A stretch of 12,598 nt of DNA, from contig WLSJ01000046.1 in NCBI GenBank assembly GCA_009705865.1, positions 1-12,598 on the forward strand, read 5' to 3'. Under the pieces are notes generated by a model. The model had not been told where the DNA came from. It worked only from the letters and a program-made list of their open reading frames with translations, and searched no databases. This document shows positions 1-6,740 of this stretch, piece by piece (positions within the stretch are counted from its first letter, which is position 1; every line of letters starts with the position of its first letter). The position numbers were made by a program, and so were the translations under genes. This DNA is from Actinomycetota bacterium (lineage in GTDB: Bacteria; Actinomycetota; Acidimicrobiia; Acidimicrobiales; Ilumatobacteraceae).

Positions 1-359
1 GTTGCTTTCATATTGCTGTGACCAGGCACATCACACAACAGTGTGTAGGTGCCGGCATCCAACGTGACGGTTCCAGAGTCGACTGCTCCGTTTTGTCCAA
101 TCACTAATTTGAAATTAGGAACTTTGGTGTTGTCCTTTGCGATAATCAGCGTATGGCGCACAGAATCTTCGTTTTTGTAGCCAATGACGATGTCGCCTGC
201 AGCAAAAGGTCCGTAGGTCTTTGCGTCAAATCTCAACGATTGAACGGCCTTGATGACCGTGGCGCCGGTTGGCAGAGTTTCTGCAGGAGTGGAGGTTCCG
301 CCACCTCCACATGCTGCCAGTAGAGCTACGGAGGCTGAGAAGGAAAGAAGACGTTTCAT
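1..359 (-). CDS. Cupredoxin-like (type 1 copper) lipoprotein, 3' end outside window
   Basis: Reading leftward from the ATG at 357-359 gives 119 residues before the window edge. The N-terminus is a lipoprotein signal: K2 R3, a hydrophobic stretch (residues 4-14), then the lipobox L14-A-A-C17, with C17 as the expected lipidated residue, followed by a Gly/Ser/Thr linker. The rest is one beta-rich cupredoxin domain. Type 1 copper ligands are visible as H69 (motif RHTL) and the cluster C109-D-V-P-G-H114-S-N-M117. This Cys-x4-His-x2-Met spacing is classic for plastocyanin and sulfocyanin-like proteins. The product is probably anchored to the outer face of the membrane and shuttles electrons or binds copper; which partner it serves cannot be told. 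It is divergent from kgd. A TAAATT hexamer lies 7 bases before the ATG and no Shine-Dalgarno is seen, suggesting a leaderless transcript. The true C-terminus is not visible, but the domain is almost complete. Confidence 0.85.
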   Translation of the reverse strand, partial: MKRLLSFSASVALLAACGGGGTSTPAETLPTGATVIKAVQSLRFDAKTYGPFAAGDIVIGYKNEDSVRHTLIIAKDNTKVPNFKLVIGQNGAVDSGTVTLDAGTYTLLCDVPGHSNMKA

Positions 360-360
360 G

Positions 361-387
361 AGACCGAATTTACAAGCGAATCGGTCT
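361..387. repeat. 7-bp inverted repeat AGACCGA-N13-TCGGTCT, operator-like
   Basis: AGACCGA (361-367) and TCGGTCT (381-387) are perfect inverted copies with centres 20 bp apart, about two helical turns. The pair brackets the proposed -10 of the cupredoxin gene and reaches to 2 bases from its ATG. This geometry suits a dimeric transcription factor acting as a repressor. The regulator is not in the window and its identity is unknown. Confidence 0.45.
367..372 (-). promoter_or_regulatory. Candidate -10 element (TAAATT), leaderless cupredoxin promoter
   Basis: On the minus strand TAAATT is followed by 7 bases and then the ATG of the cupredoxin gene. This spacing puts the transcription start at or next to the start codon. 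No -35 box of the TTGACA type is seen at the usual distance. The element sits inside the AGACCGA/TCGGTCT inverted repeat. Confidence 0.45.
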
Positions 388-417
388 AATAGGTCGGACT
401 CAAGCGATCAGGGCAAG

Positions 418-423
418 TACCAT
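418..423 (+). promoter_or_regulatory. kgd: Weak candidate -10 (TACCAT) for kgd
   Basis: TACCAT is the best TAnnnT hexamer upstream of kgd on the plus strand and would give an untranslated leader of about 70 bases. A second candidate, TCTAAT at 385-390, overlaps the inverted repeat and would give about 105 bases. Neither has a good -35 box. Choosing between them needs transcript-start data. Confidence 0.2.
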
Positions 424-464
424 TTGTCACGCGGACAATGGCGTCCGTGGCATCAGAGCAAATG

Positions 465-487
465 GTGCCCAAGCGCCCAATTGGGCA
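465..487. repeat. Triple GCCCAA motif with a 12-bp palindrome upstream of kgd
   Basis: Two tandem 8-mers, GTGCCCAA (465-472) and GCGCCCAA (473-480), are followed directly by the inverted copy TTGGGCA (481-487). The last two form the perfect palindrome GCCCAATTGGGC (475-486), which ends 16 bases before the kgd ATG. It would lie in the 5' leader if kgd starts transcription upstream, so it could be a DNA operator or a hairpin near the ribosome binding site. Confidence 0.45.
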
Positions 488-493
488 GTGATC

Positions 494-497
494 GAGG
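494..497 (+). promoter_or_regulatory. kgd: Ribosome binding site (GAGG) of kgd
   Basis: GAGG lies 5 bases before the ATG at 503-505. It favours this start over the in-frame GTG at 488, which has no purine-rich sequence ahead of it and sits right against the palindrome. Confidence 0.5.
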
Positions 498-502
498 CGA
501 CA

Positions 503-3500
503 ATGGCAGACATAGCTGACCGTACGCAAGACTTTGGCGCGAACTCGTGGCTCGTAGAAGAGATGTACGAGCAATTTCGCGCCGACCCAAACTCCGTAAG
601 TGAGGCATGGCGCGAGTTTTTCAGCGACTACCGCAGCGCTGCCACTTTGACGGCCGCAGCGCCTGCGTCGCCTCTCGCAAGCTCGAACGGCTCCGCAGTC
701 ACTCAGCCGTCCGTGGCAGTGACCACTCCATCTCAATCTCCAGCCCCTGCTCCTGCGACTTCTGCTCCTGCCCCCGTCACTTCGGTTCCTGAAGGATCAA
801 CTCTCGAGCCGTTGCGTGGTGTTGGTGCAGCAATTGTCACCAACATGGAAAAGAGCCTGTCTGTTCCAACCGCAACCAGTTTCCGCAATGTGCCAGCGCG
901 ACTCTTGGAAGTGAATCGCAAGGTCATTAATGATTACCGCTCGCTACACGGGCTATCAAAGGTGTCATTTACGCACATCATTGCTCACGCCATTGTGCGC
1001 GCAATTTCGGATGCTGTACCGAACATGCGCAATGCATACCAAGTAGCCGCTGATGGAAAGCCGCAACTTGTTCGCAACCCTCATGTCAATGTTGGGCTCG
1101 CAGTTGATGTTGATAAGGGTGACGGAACGCGTGCGCTCGTTGTGCCCGTTCTCATGAATGCTGACACGCTCAGCTTTGCCGGATTCCTTGTGGCCTATGA
1201 CGACATTGTTCGCAAAGTGAAAGCAAACAAACTCACCATTGCTGATTTTCAGGGTGCAAATGTTTCAATCACAAACCCAGGCACTATTGGCACTGTTCAA
1301 TCTGTTCCGCGTCTGATGCCGGGTCAGGGCGTCATTGTTGGTGTTGGTTCAATTGATTACCCAGCTGAATTCCAAGGTAGCGATACTGCAAACCTCAATG
1401 CGCTCGGAGTATCCAAAGTTGTCACAGTGACAAGTACCTACGATCACCGCATTATCCAAGGCGCTGAAAGCGGACTCTTCTTAAAGCGAGTACATGAGTT
1501 GCTGTTAGGCGACCACGGTTTCTATAACGACATTTTCCGCAGTCTTGAAATTCCGTATCAACCAGTTCAATGGTCATCAGATGCTTCGCCAATGAATCGC
1601 GAAGAAACCATGATGGAAAAGCAAATGCAGGTCAGCACGCTTGTGCGTGTTCACCGCGTACGTGGGCACCTCATTGCAGACATTGATCCATTGCATTGGA
1701 AAGCGCCAGCAATGCCGCGCGAACTTGACCTCGCAACCTATGGACTCACCATCTGGGACCTTGAACGTGAATTCCTAACTGGTGGCGTAGCGGGAAGTCA
1801 CAAGATGACACTTGATGAACTACTGGGTGTCCTGCGTGACGCATACTGCCGCACCATCGGCATCGAGTACATGCACATTCAAAATACTGATGAGCAGCGC
1901 TGGATTCAATCAAAAGTGGAGGGCGCGACATTCACGCCAACACTTGATGAAAAGCTGCGCATTCTTGAGCGTTTGAATGCTGCTGAAGCATTCGAAAAGT
2001 TCCTCGCCACCAAATATGTCGGAACTAAGCGATTCGGTCTTGAGGGATCTGAATCAATGATTCCGATCATCGATGAAATTGTCTCGGCTGCTGCCGACCA
2101 AAATCTTGACGGAGTTGTCGTTGGTATGCCACACCGTGGACGACTGAATGTTCTTGCGAATGTCATGGGAAAGAACTACGAGCAAATTTTCAAGGAATTT
2201 GAAGGCCATATCAGCACTGAATCGGTGCAGGGCAGTGGCGATGTGAAGTACCACCTTGGTGCGCAGGGCACATACACGTCTGCTGCTGGAAATGAAATCG
2301 CAATCGAATTGGCGGCAAACCCAAGTCACTTGGAAACAGTCAACGGCGTTGTTCTCGGAATGGTGCGAGCTAAGCAAGACAAAATTGAGCCACCGTTTGC
2401 GTTCAGTGTCTTGCCGCTTTTGATGCATGGTGATGCTGCGTTTGCAGGTCAAGGCATCGTTGCTGAAGGTTTGGCTATGAGTGACATCTCGGGCTATCGC
2501 GTAGGTGGAACCATTCACTTAGTAGTGAACAACCAGATCGGTTACACCACGGCGCCGAAATACGCGCGTTCCTCGATGTATGCAACTGATGTTGCCAAAA
2601 CTGTGCAGGCACCAATTTTCCATGTGAACGGTGATGATCCTGAAGCATGTGCACGTGTTGCTCGTCTTGCGTTCGAATATCGCCAACGGTTCCATAAGGA
2701 CGTTGTTATTGACATGCTGTGCTACCGCTTGCACGGACACAATGAGGGTGATGATCCGAGCTATACCCAGCCACTCATGTACAAGGCCATTGCTGAAAAG
2801 CGCAGTGTTCGCAAAATGTATGTGGAACAACTGGTCAAGCGCGGAGATATCAGTCTCGAAGTTGCTGAACAGGTCTTGCAGGACTATCAGGGCAAATTGC
2901 AATCAGCGCTCGATGACACTCGTTCGCATGCGCCAGAAAAAGTAAAGGTTGCAAAGCCGCCCACCCCGGTTGGCGTTCAGCCACATGTGAATACTGCAAT
3001 CGATAAGGCAACATTTGACCGAATCTTCAAACAATTGACGAATTATCCAGAAGGCTTCACGCCTCATCCAAAACTTGTTCGTCAATTTGCAGCTCGTGAG
3101 GCCACTTTTGAAAAAGATGGTGACTTCGAGTGGGCAATAGGTGAAGCGCTCGCAATTGGTTCATTGTTGATGGAAGGTTTTGATGTTCGTTTGATGGGAG
3201 AAGACTCTCGTCGTGGAACATTTGCTCACCGGCATGCAGCATTAGTTGATTACGAAAATGAAACTGATTTCATTCCGCTTCAGCAAATACCAGGAGCAAC
3301 AGGAAAATTCTGGGTGTATGACTCGTTGTTGTCGGAATATGCAGCACTTGGTTTTGAATATGGATACGCACATACCAACCGCAACACGCTCACTATGTGG
3401 GAAGCACAGTTTGGTGACTTCGTCAATGGTGCGCAGATTGTGCTCGACCAGTACCTGGTAGCTGCTGAAGATAAATGGAAACAACAAAATGGCTTGGTGA

Positions 3501-4153
3501 TGCTGTTGCCACACGGTTTCGAAGGCCAAGGACCAGAACATTCCAGCGCTCGCATTGAACGATTCTTGCAATCATGCGCAGAAGACAACATTCAAGTTGT
3601 CAATGCCACTACAGCTGCACAGTTCTTCCATGTTCTACGTCGTCAATTGCATCGTGACATTCGCAAGCCATTGATTATCTTCACTCCGAAGCAACCACTA
3701 CGTATGAAAGAAAGTCGCTCTCGTATGGAAGATGTGACTTCTGGATCTTTCATGGAAGTACTTGATGATCCATTCGTAGGCGACAAGGCTTCGGTGAAGC
3801 GCATTGTGTTGTGTAGTGGCAAAGTGGCATGGGATGCCATGTCGGAACGCGACAAGCGCAATGCCCCAGTGGCGGTTGTTCGAGTTGAGCAGCTGTATCC
3901 ATTCCCGATTGATCAGATCAATGAAGTGATTGCGCGTTACCCGAACGCCAAAGAAATTGTCTGGCTACAAGAAGAGCCAGAGAACATGGGTGCATGGCAT
4001 TTCGTCGAACACCTCATTTGGCGAGTGAAAGAACGTGGCTACGACTTGCGTCATACATCGCGAATTGCTGCGGGTAGCCCAGCAACTGGGTCAAAAGCTA
4101 TTCATGATCAAGAACATGCCGACCTGATGGATGACACGTTTTCGGGTTTCTAA
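503..4153 (+). CDS. kgd: Multifunctional 2-oxoglutarate metabolism enzyme Kgd (fused E2-E1 2-oxoglutarate dehydrogenase/decarboxylase)
   Basis: This 1216-residue protein matches the actinobacterial Kgd/OdhA architecture along its full length. Domains in order: an N-terminal 2-oxoglutarate-dehydrogenase helix (residues 10-40, containing NSWLVEEMY); a Pro/Ala/Ser/Thr linker (about 45-100); an E2-type succinyltransferase domain (about 105-340) with the DHR motif at 314-316, H315 being the putative acyltransferase histidine; then the E1 part. E1 shows MPHRGRL at 542-548, the thiamine-diphosphate motif from H642-G-D to N676-N677, and the C-terminal transketolase-like region with the WEAQFGDFVNGAQ motif. 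It decarboxylates 2-oxoglutarate and feeds succinyl-CoA formation in the TCA cycle. No lipoyl domain is present, so, as known for mycobacterial and corynebacterial relatives, it must borrow the lipoylated E2 of pyruvate dehydrogenase plus Lpd. Q319 replaces the Asp of the usual E2 HxxxDG motif; as I recall, mycobacterial Kgd has the same residue. The start is set by the GAGG site and homology to Kgd N-termini. Confidence 0.97.
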   Translation: MADIADRTQDFGANSWLVEEMYEQFRADPNSVSEAWREFFSDYRSAATLTAAAPASPLASSNGSAVTQPSVAVTTPSQSPAPAPATSAPAPVTSVPEGSTLEPLRGVGAAIVTNMEKSLSVPTATSFRNVPARLLEVNRKVINDYRSLHGLSKVSFTHIIAHAIVRAISDAVPNMRNAYQVAADGKPQLVRNPHVNVGLAVDVDKGDGTRALVVPVLMNADTLSFAGFLVAYDDIVRKVKANKLTIADFQGANVSITNPGTIGTVQSVPRLMPGQGVIVGVGSIDYPAEFQGSDTANLNALGVSKVVTVTSTYDHRIIQGAESGLFLKRVHELLLGDHGFYNDIFRSLEIPYQPVQWSSDASPMNREETMMEKQMQVSTLVRVHRVRGHLIADIDPLHWKAPAMPRELDLATYGLTIWDLEREFLTGGVAGSHKMTLDELLGVLRDAYCRTIGIEYMHIQNTDEQRWIQSKVEGATFTPTLDEKLRILERLNAAEAFEKFLATKYVGTKRFGLEGSESMIPIIDEIVSAAADQNLDGVVVGMPHRGRLNVLANVMGKNYEQIFKEFEGHISTESVQGSGDVKYHLGAQGTYTSAAGNEIAIELAANPSHLETVNGVVLGMVRAKQDKIEPPFAFSVLPLLMHGDAAFAGQGIVAEGLAMSDISGYRVGGTIHLVVNNQIGYTTAPKYARSSMYATDVAKTVQAPIFHVNGDDPEACARVARLAFEYRQRFHKDVVIDMLCYRLHGHNEGDDPSYTQPLMYKAIAEKRSVRKMYVEQLVKRGDISLEVAEQVLQDYQGKLQSALDDTRSHAPEKVKVAKPPTPVGVQPHVNTAIDKATFDRIFKQLTNYPEGFTPHPKLVRQFAAREATFEKDGDFEWAIGEALAIGSLLMEGFDVRLMGEDSRRGTFAHRHAALVDYENETDFIPLQQIPGATGKFWVYDSLLSEYAALGFEYGYAHTNRNTLTMWEAQFGDFVNGAQIVLDQYLVAAEDKWKQQNGLVMLLPHGFEGQGPEHSSARIERFLQSCAEDNIQVVNATTAAQFFHVLRRQLHRDIRKPLIIFTPKQPLRMKESRSRMEDVTSGSFMEVLDDPFVGDKASVKRIVLCSGKVAWDAMSERDKRNAPVAVVRVEQLYPFPIDQINEVIARYPNAKEIVWLQEEPENMGAWHFVEHLIWRVKERGYDLRHTSRIAAGSPATGSKAIHDQEHADLMDDTFSGF

Positions 4154-4818
4154 AACTGAAGACCCAAGTGGTCTGATAGTTCCTGAAGAGCAATAGTGGG
4201 GTCGCCGACTTTGATGGTGCGCATACCCATGGCAGCAGCTGGCTTGAGATTGACTCCTAGGTCATCAAGGAAAATGCACTCATCGGGAGACACTCCGACC
4301 AGTTCACAGGCGATTTCATAAAAGCGGGGTTCAGGTTTACGACAACCAACCTTGCTGCTTTCAACAACATGATCAAACTTGGTCATGATTGCTGCCACTT
4401 CAATTTGTCGTGGTGACGGATCTGGCGACGTTGAGACCACGTTGTTTGTCAGACACGCTGTGCGGTACCCAGAGGCAATGACGTGATCAAGAGCAGCAAC
4501 CATGGCAGGCCGAACTTCGCCGGCGAGGAGCGCTAAAACATCTGCCCCTGGCACCCGGTGACCGAGGGCTTCGCTTTCAGTGGCAAAAAGAGAGTCAAAC
4601 TCAAGTGGCGAGATGTCATTTCGCTCGAGCAAGGCCCATGCGTTGCCATCAGGGTTGGTGGAGTTCACTCGGCGAATATGGTCAAGCGGGAGACCAGCTG
4701 AGGATTCGTAGCGATTAAAGGCCTCAAAAGGGCTGGAAAGGATGACCCCTCCGAAATCCCAGAGGACGGCGCGTATTTCCTTATGTATCACGGGTGACAG
4801 GCTAGACGGATTGCCCAT
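4150..4818 (-). CDS. HAD-superfamily hydrolase (YihX / ACAD10-N-like)
   Basis: The 222-residue product has all four HAD motifs in order: motif I D21-F-G-G-V-I, motif II L-T124-N-N, motif III lysine K161 in GCRKPEP, and motif IV D185-D186 in FLDDLGVN. The insert between motifs I and II is a helical C1 cap (about 30-110). This is the layout of subfamily IA phosphatases such as YihX or the HAD part of ACAD10. The second Asp of the usual DxD is Gly23, as also seen in YihX-like members. Substrate is unknown; a small phosphorylated metabolite is likely. Its stop overlaps the kgd stop by 4 bases tail to tail. The start is uncertain. The ATG at 4816-4818 has neither a Shine-Dalgarno nor a -10, whereas an in-frame GTG at 4789-4791 (9 codons shorter) is preceded by TAGCCT at 7 bases and still leaves motif I intact. 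Confidence 0.88.
   Translation of the reverse strand: MGNPSSLSPVIHKEIRAVLWDFGGVILSSPFEAFNRYESSAGLPLDHIRRVNSTNPDGNAWALLERNDISPLEFDSLFATESEALGHRVPGADVLALLAGEVRPAMVAALDHVIASGYRTACLTNNVVSTSPDPSPRQIEVAAIMTKFDHVVESSKVGCRKPEPRFYEIACELVGVSPDECIFLDDLGVNLKPAAAMGMRTIKVGDPTIALQELSDHLGLQF
4799..4804 (-). promoter_or_regulatory. Candidate -10 element (TAGCCT) for a leaderless HAD transcript
   Basis: TAGCCT on the minus strand is followed by 7 bases and then a GTG (4789-4791) in frame with the HAD hydrolase. The spacing equals that seen at the cupredoxin and PH-protein genes. If used, the HAD protein is 213 residues, beginning 11 residues before the catalytic Asp. Confidence 0.35.
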
Positions 4819-4850
4819 CAGATGACGGGTTCGGGTGGTTGACTGGACAG

Positions 4851-5915
4851 GTGACCAAACACATCATCGTCGACGGATCGAACATTGCAACCGAGGGTCG
4901 ATCCGTACCCAGCCTTGCCCAACTCCACGAAGCTGTCATGGCTCTGATGGATGAATTTAAGAATGCCAAAGTGTCTGTCGTTGTTGACGCCACGTTTGGC
5001 CATCGCATTGCAAAGAAAGAATCTGCAGAGTTTGAAAAGGCCATTGCCAACAACGAACTCGTTGCTCCACCTGCAGGTGCTGTGGGTCGCGGCGATGCAT
5101 TCGTCCTGGCAATTGCCGACAAAGTCAATGCTTCTATTTTGTCGAACGACAGTTATCAAGAGTTTCACGGAAAATACAAATGGCTGTTTGACGAAGGTCG
5201 CCTGATCGGCGGCAAGCCCGTCCCTCTTGTCGGTTGGGTGTTTGTGGAGAGACTTCCTGTTCGCGGCGCAACAAGCCGTCGTTCCGTAAAGACTGGCAAG
5301 GTCGTAAAGAAGGAATCTTCAACGGCGAGTCCAGAGGCGAGCAAGCCAATGCCCGTGCCTAAATCTCCGCCACCAAGTGTGAAAGCAAAAATGGCCAATG
5401 CTCTGATGCCGTATCTGCAGTTTGTTGAAAAACACCCAGTTGGTTCAAAAGTAAAGGCAGTTGTTGAGTCCTATGCCGCCAATGGCATTACTGCACTGAT
5501 TGGAGATATCTCTGGGTATGTTCCGTTACGCAATATGGCAACGCCACAACCTCGCAGTGCGCGCGACATTTTCACCATCGGTGATGCTGTGACATTGACA
5601 GTGGTTGGGTACACGCCAGCACGTCGCAGTGTAGATCTTGCAGTTCCAGGTGTGGTTGGGGCCAATACAAAGACAGCTACAAAACCTGCTCAAGCAAAAT
5701 CACCTGCAGTGAAGAAGGCTTCTCCTGCAAAGAAGGCGGTGGCTGCAAAGACTGCTCCTGCCAAAAAAGTTTCCGTTGCGAAAAAGGCTGCTCCCATAAA
5801 GAAAGCAGTCGTTGCGAAAGCTCCTGCAAAAAAGGTCGCGGCTAAGAAGGTTGTGGCAGCCAAAGCTCCTGCCAAAAAAACTGTCGCCAAAAAGGCACCA
5901 GTAAAACGGCGCTAA
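4851..5915 (+). CDS. Putative NYN/PIN-type ribonuclease with S1-like domain and histone-H1-like basic tail
   Basis: From the GTG at 4851 the protein has 354 residues in three parts. Residues 1-135 look like an NYN/PIN nuclease of the Zc3h12a kind: VDGSN (D8, N11), VVVDAT (D46), GRGDAF (D82) and LSNDSY (D100) supply the acidic residues such folds use to hold metal. Residues 197-264 resemble an S1-type OB fold (opening VGSKVKAVVE, closing RRSVDLAVPG). The last 68 residues hold 22 Lys and 2 Arg and no acidic residue, in repeats of the PAKKA/AKAPAKK type. The combination points to RNA cleavage with strong nucleic-acid binding, but activity and target are inferred. xthA follows after 48 bases. An in-frame TTG at 4839 would add 4 residues. 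GTG was preferred as the commoner start codon and because it leaves more room for the divergent HAD gene; neither site has a good ribosome binding site. Confidence 0.8.
   Translation: MTKHIIVDGSNIATEGRSVPSLAQLHEAVMALMDEFKNAKVSVVVDATFGHRIAKKESAEFEKAIANNELVAPPAGAVGRGDAFVLAIADKVNASILSNDSYQEFHGKYKWLFDEGRLIGGKPVPLVGWVFVERLPVRGATSRRSVKTGKVVKKESSTASPEASKPMPVPKSPPPSVKAKMANALMPYLQFVEKHPVGSKVKAVVESYAANGITALIGDISGYVPLRNMATPQPRSARDIFTIGDAVTLTVVGYTPARRSVDLAVPGVVGANTKTATKPAQAKSPAVKKASPAKKAVAAKTAPAKKVSVAKKAAPIKKAVVAKAPAKKVAAKKVVAAKAPAKKTVAKKAPVKRR
5709..5912 (+). repeat. Coding repeat region of the Lys/Ala/Pro tail
   Basis: This stretch encodes degenerate 5-7 residue units such as SPAKKA, APAKK and AKAPAKK (the last at 5814-5834 and 5859-5879). 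The DNA is rich in short A runs, up to seven at 5874-5880. The repeats vary in codon choice, so they are diverged rather than freshly duplicated. Length variation between strains would be expected here. Confidence 0.7.
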
Positions 5916-5935
5916 CTTCACCCCAGTTGGTTTTG

Positions 5936-5951
5936 GTAGGGGCATCCCTAC
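5936..5951 (+). other. Perfect hairpin GTAGGG-GCAT-CCCTAC upstream of xthA
   Basis: A 6-bp stem with a 4-base loop lies in the 48-base gap between the NYN-S1 gene and xthA. The stem can be extended by a G-T and a T-A pair (5934-5953). No T-run follows on either strand, so it is not a standard intrinsic terminator. It ends directly against the proposed -10 of xthA, so it may be an operator or a processing hairpin. Confidence 0.4.
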
Positions 5952-5957
5952 TACCGT
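5952..5957 (+). promoter_or_regulatory. xthA: Candidate -10 element (TACCGT), leaderless xthA promoter
   Basis: TACCGT is followed by 6 bases and the GTG of xthA. There is no Shine-Dalgarno near that start. A weak TTGGTT (5927-5932) lies 19 bases upstream. The element would let xthA and the thioesterase be transcribed apart from the NYN-S1 gene. Confidence 0.4.
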
Positions 5958-5963
5958 CACTAC

Positions 5964-6740
5964 GTGGTCATAGTTACGTGGAACGTCAATTCGCTGAAAG
6001 CGCGCCTACCTAGGGTGCAAGAGTGGTTGGAAGCAAATACTCCTGAAGTGGTGTGTTTGCAAGAGACCAAACTGGCACAAGACAAATTCCCCACAGAAGC
6101 CATTGCTGAACTCGGCTATGAGAGTGCACATTTTGGTCAAGGTCAGTGGAATGGAGTTGCCATTTTGTCGCGAGTGGGGCTTGACAATGTTGTAGCCAAC
6201 TTTGCAGATGGTGTCGAACCGGATCACGAAGCCAGAATTATCTCGGCGACATGTGGGGGAGTACGAGTCAGTTCTGTGTATGTGCCAAATGGTCGAGAAC
6301 TTGACAATGATCACTACCAATACAAATTGTCGTGGATGTCTCGTTTGCGGCAACACCTCGATGCTTCATGCGGGCCTGCAGATGACGTGGTTGTTGCCGG
6401 AGATTTCAACATTGCACCAGAAGATCGCGACGTGTATGACATGGCGGCGTTTGAAGGCGCCACCCATGTCAGCCAGCCTGAACGCGATGCTCTTGCTCAT
6501 GTCAATGCCTTTGGTATGGAAGACACATACCGCAGGTTCCATGATGAGGCAGGGCTGTATTCGTGGTGGGATTACAGAAATGGTTCATTCCACAAAGGGC
6601 ACGGAATGCGCATTGACTTACTGCTCGCAACTAAATCTGTAGCTGAGCGTGCTATTTCTTCAGAAGTAGATCGCAATGCGAGAAAAGGTGAAAAGCCAAG
6701 CGATCATGCGCCAGTGCTATTGACCTTGGGGCCGAAGTGA
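5964..6740 (+). CDS. xthA: Exodeoxyribonuclease III / class II AP endonuclease
   Basis: The 258-residue protein is of normal ExoIII length and shows the whole exonuclease-endonuclease-phosphatase fold. The active-site residues fall where the E. coli enzyme has them: N7 (TWNVNSLKAR), E34 (LQETK), Y106 (SVYVPNG), D147 and N149 (AGDFNIAPED), D218 (MRIDLLLAT) and the D247-H248 pair (KPSDHAPVLL). It should cut DNA 5' to abasic sites in base-excision repair and trim 3' ends, in the cytoplasm with Mg2+. The GTG start puts the first beta strand (VIVTWN) at the very N-terminus, as in relatives, and no other start codon fits. Its TGA overlaps the GTG of the thioesterase gene (GTGA), so the two are translationally coupled. 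Confidence 0.95.
   Translation: MVIVTWNVNSLKARLPRVQEWLEANTPEVVCLQETKLAQDKFPTEAIAELGYESAHFGQGQWNGVAILSRVGLDNVVANFADGVEPDHEARIISATCGGVRVSSVYVPNGRELDNDHYQYKLSWMSRLRQHLDASCGPADDVVVAGDFNIAPEDRDVYDMAAFEGATHVSQPERDALAHVNAFGMEDTYRRFHDEAGLYSWWDYRNGSFHKGHGMRIDLLLATKSVAERAISSEVDRNARKGEKPSDHAPVLLTLGPK

Noticed and set aside
488..502. GTG start for kgd five codons upstream
   Set aside because: No Shine-Dalgarno before it, and it abuts the palindrome. The ATG at 503 has GAGG at 5 bases and gives an N-terminus like other Kgd proteins.
250..519. Plus-strand open frame opposite the cupredoxin gene and across the divergent region
   Set aside because: The minus-strand frame carries a lipobox and copper ligands, and the plus-strand translation is low in hydrophobic pattern and runs through promoter elements.
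1442..1462. Apparent loss of the E2 catalytic Asp (Q319) in Kgd as a novelty
   Set aside because: As I recall, mycobacterial Kgd proteins have the same DHRIIQGAESG sequence, so it is typical for the family.
2054..2518. Long open frame antisense to kgd (154 codons)
   Set aside because: It lies wholly within a strongly conserved E1 region of kgd, and its translation shows no recognisable domain; it is a by-product of kgd codon use.
5709..5912. Possible CRISPR or non-coding tandem repeat
   Set aside because: The repeats are short, in frame, differ in codon choice, and encode a continuous Lys/Ala/Pro tail ending in a stop.
6202..6642. Open frame in a shifted frame inside xthA (146 codons)
   Set aside because: xthA is intact with all catalytic residues in its own frame; the shifted product has no domain-like features.
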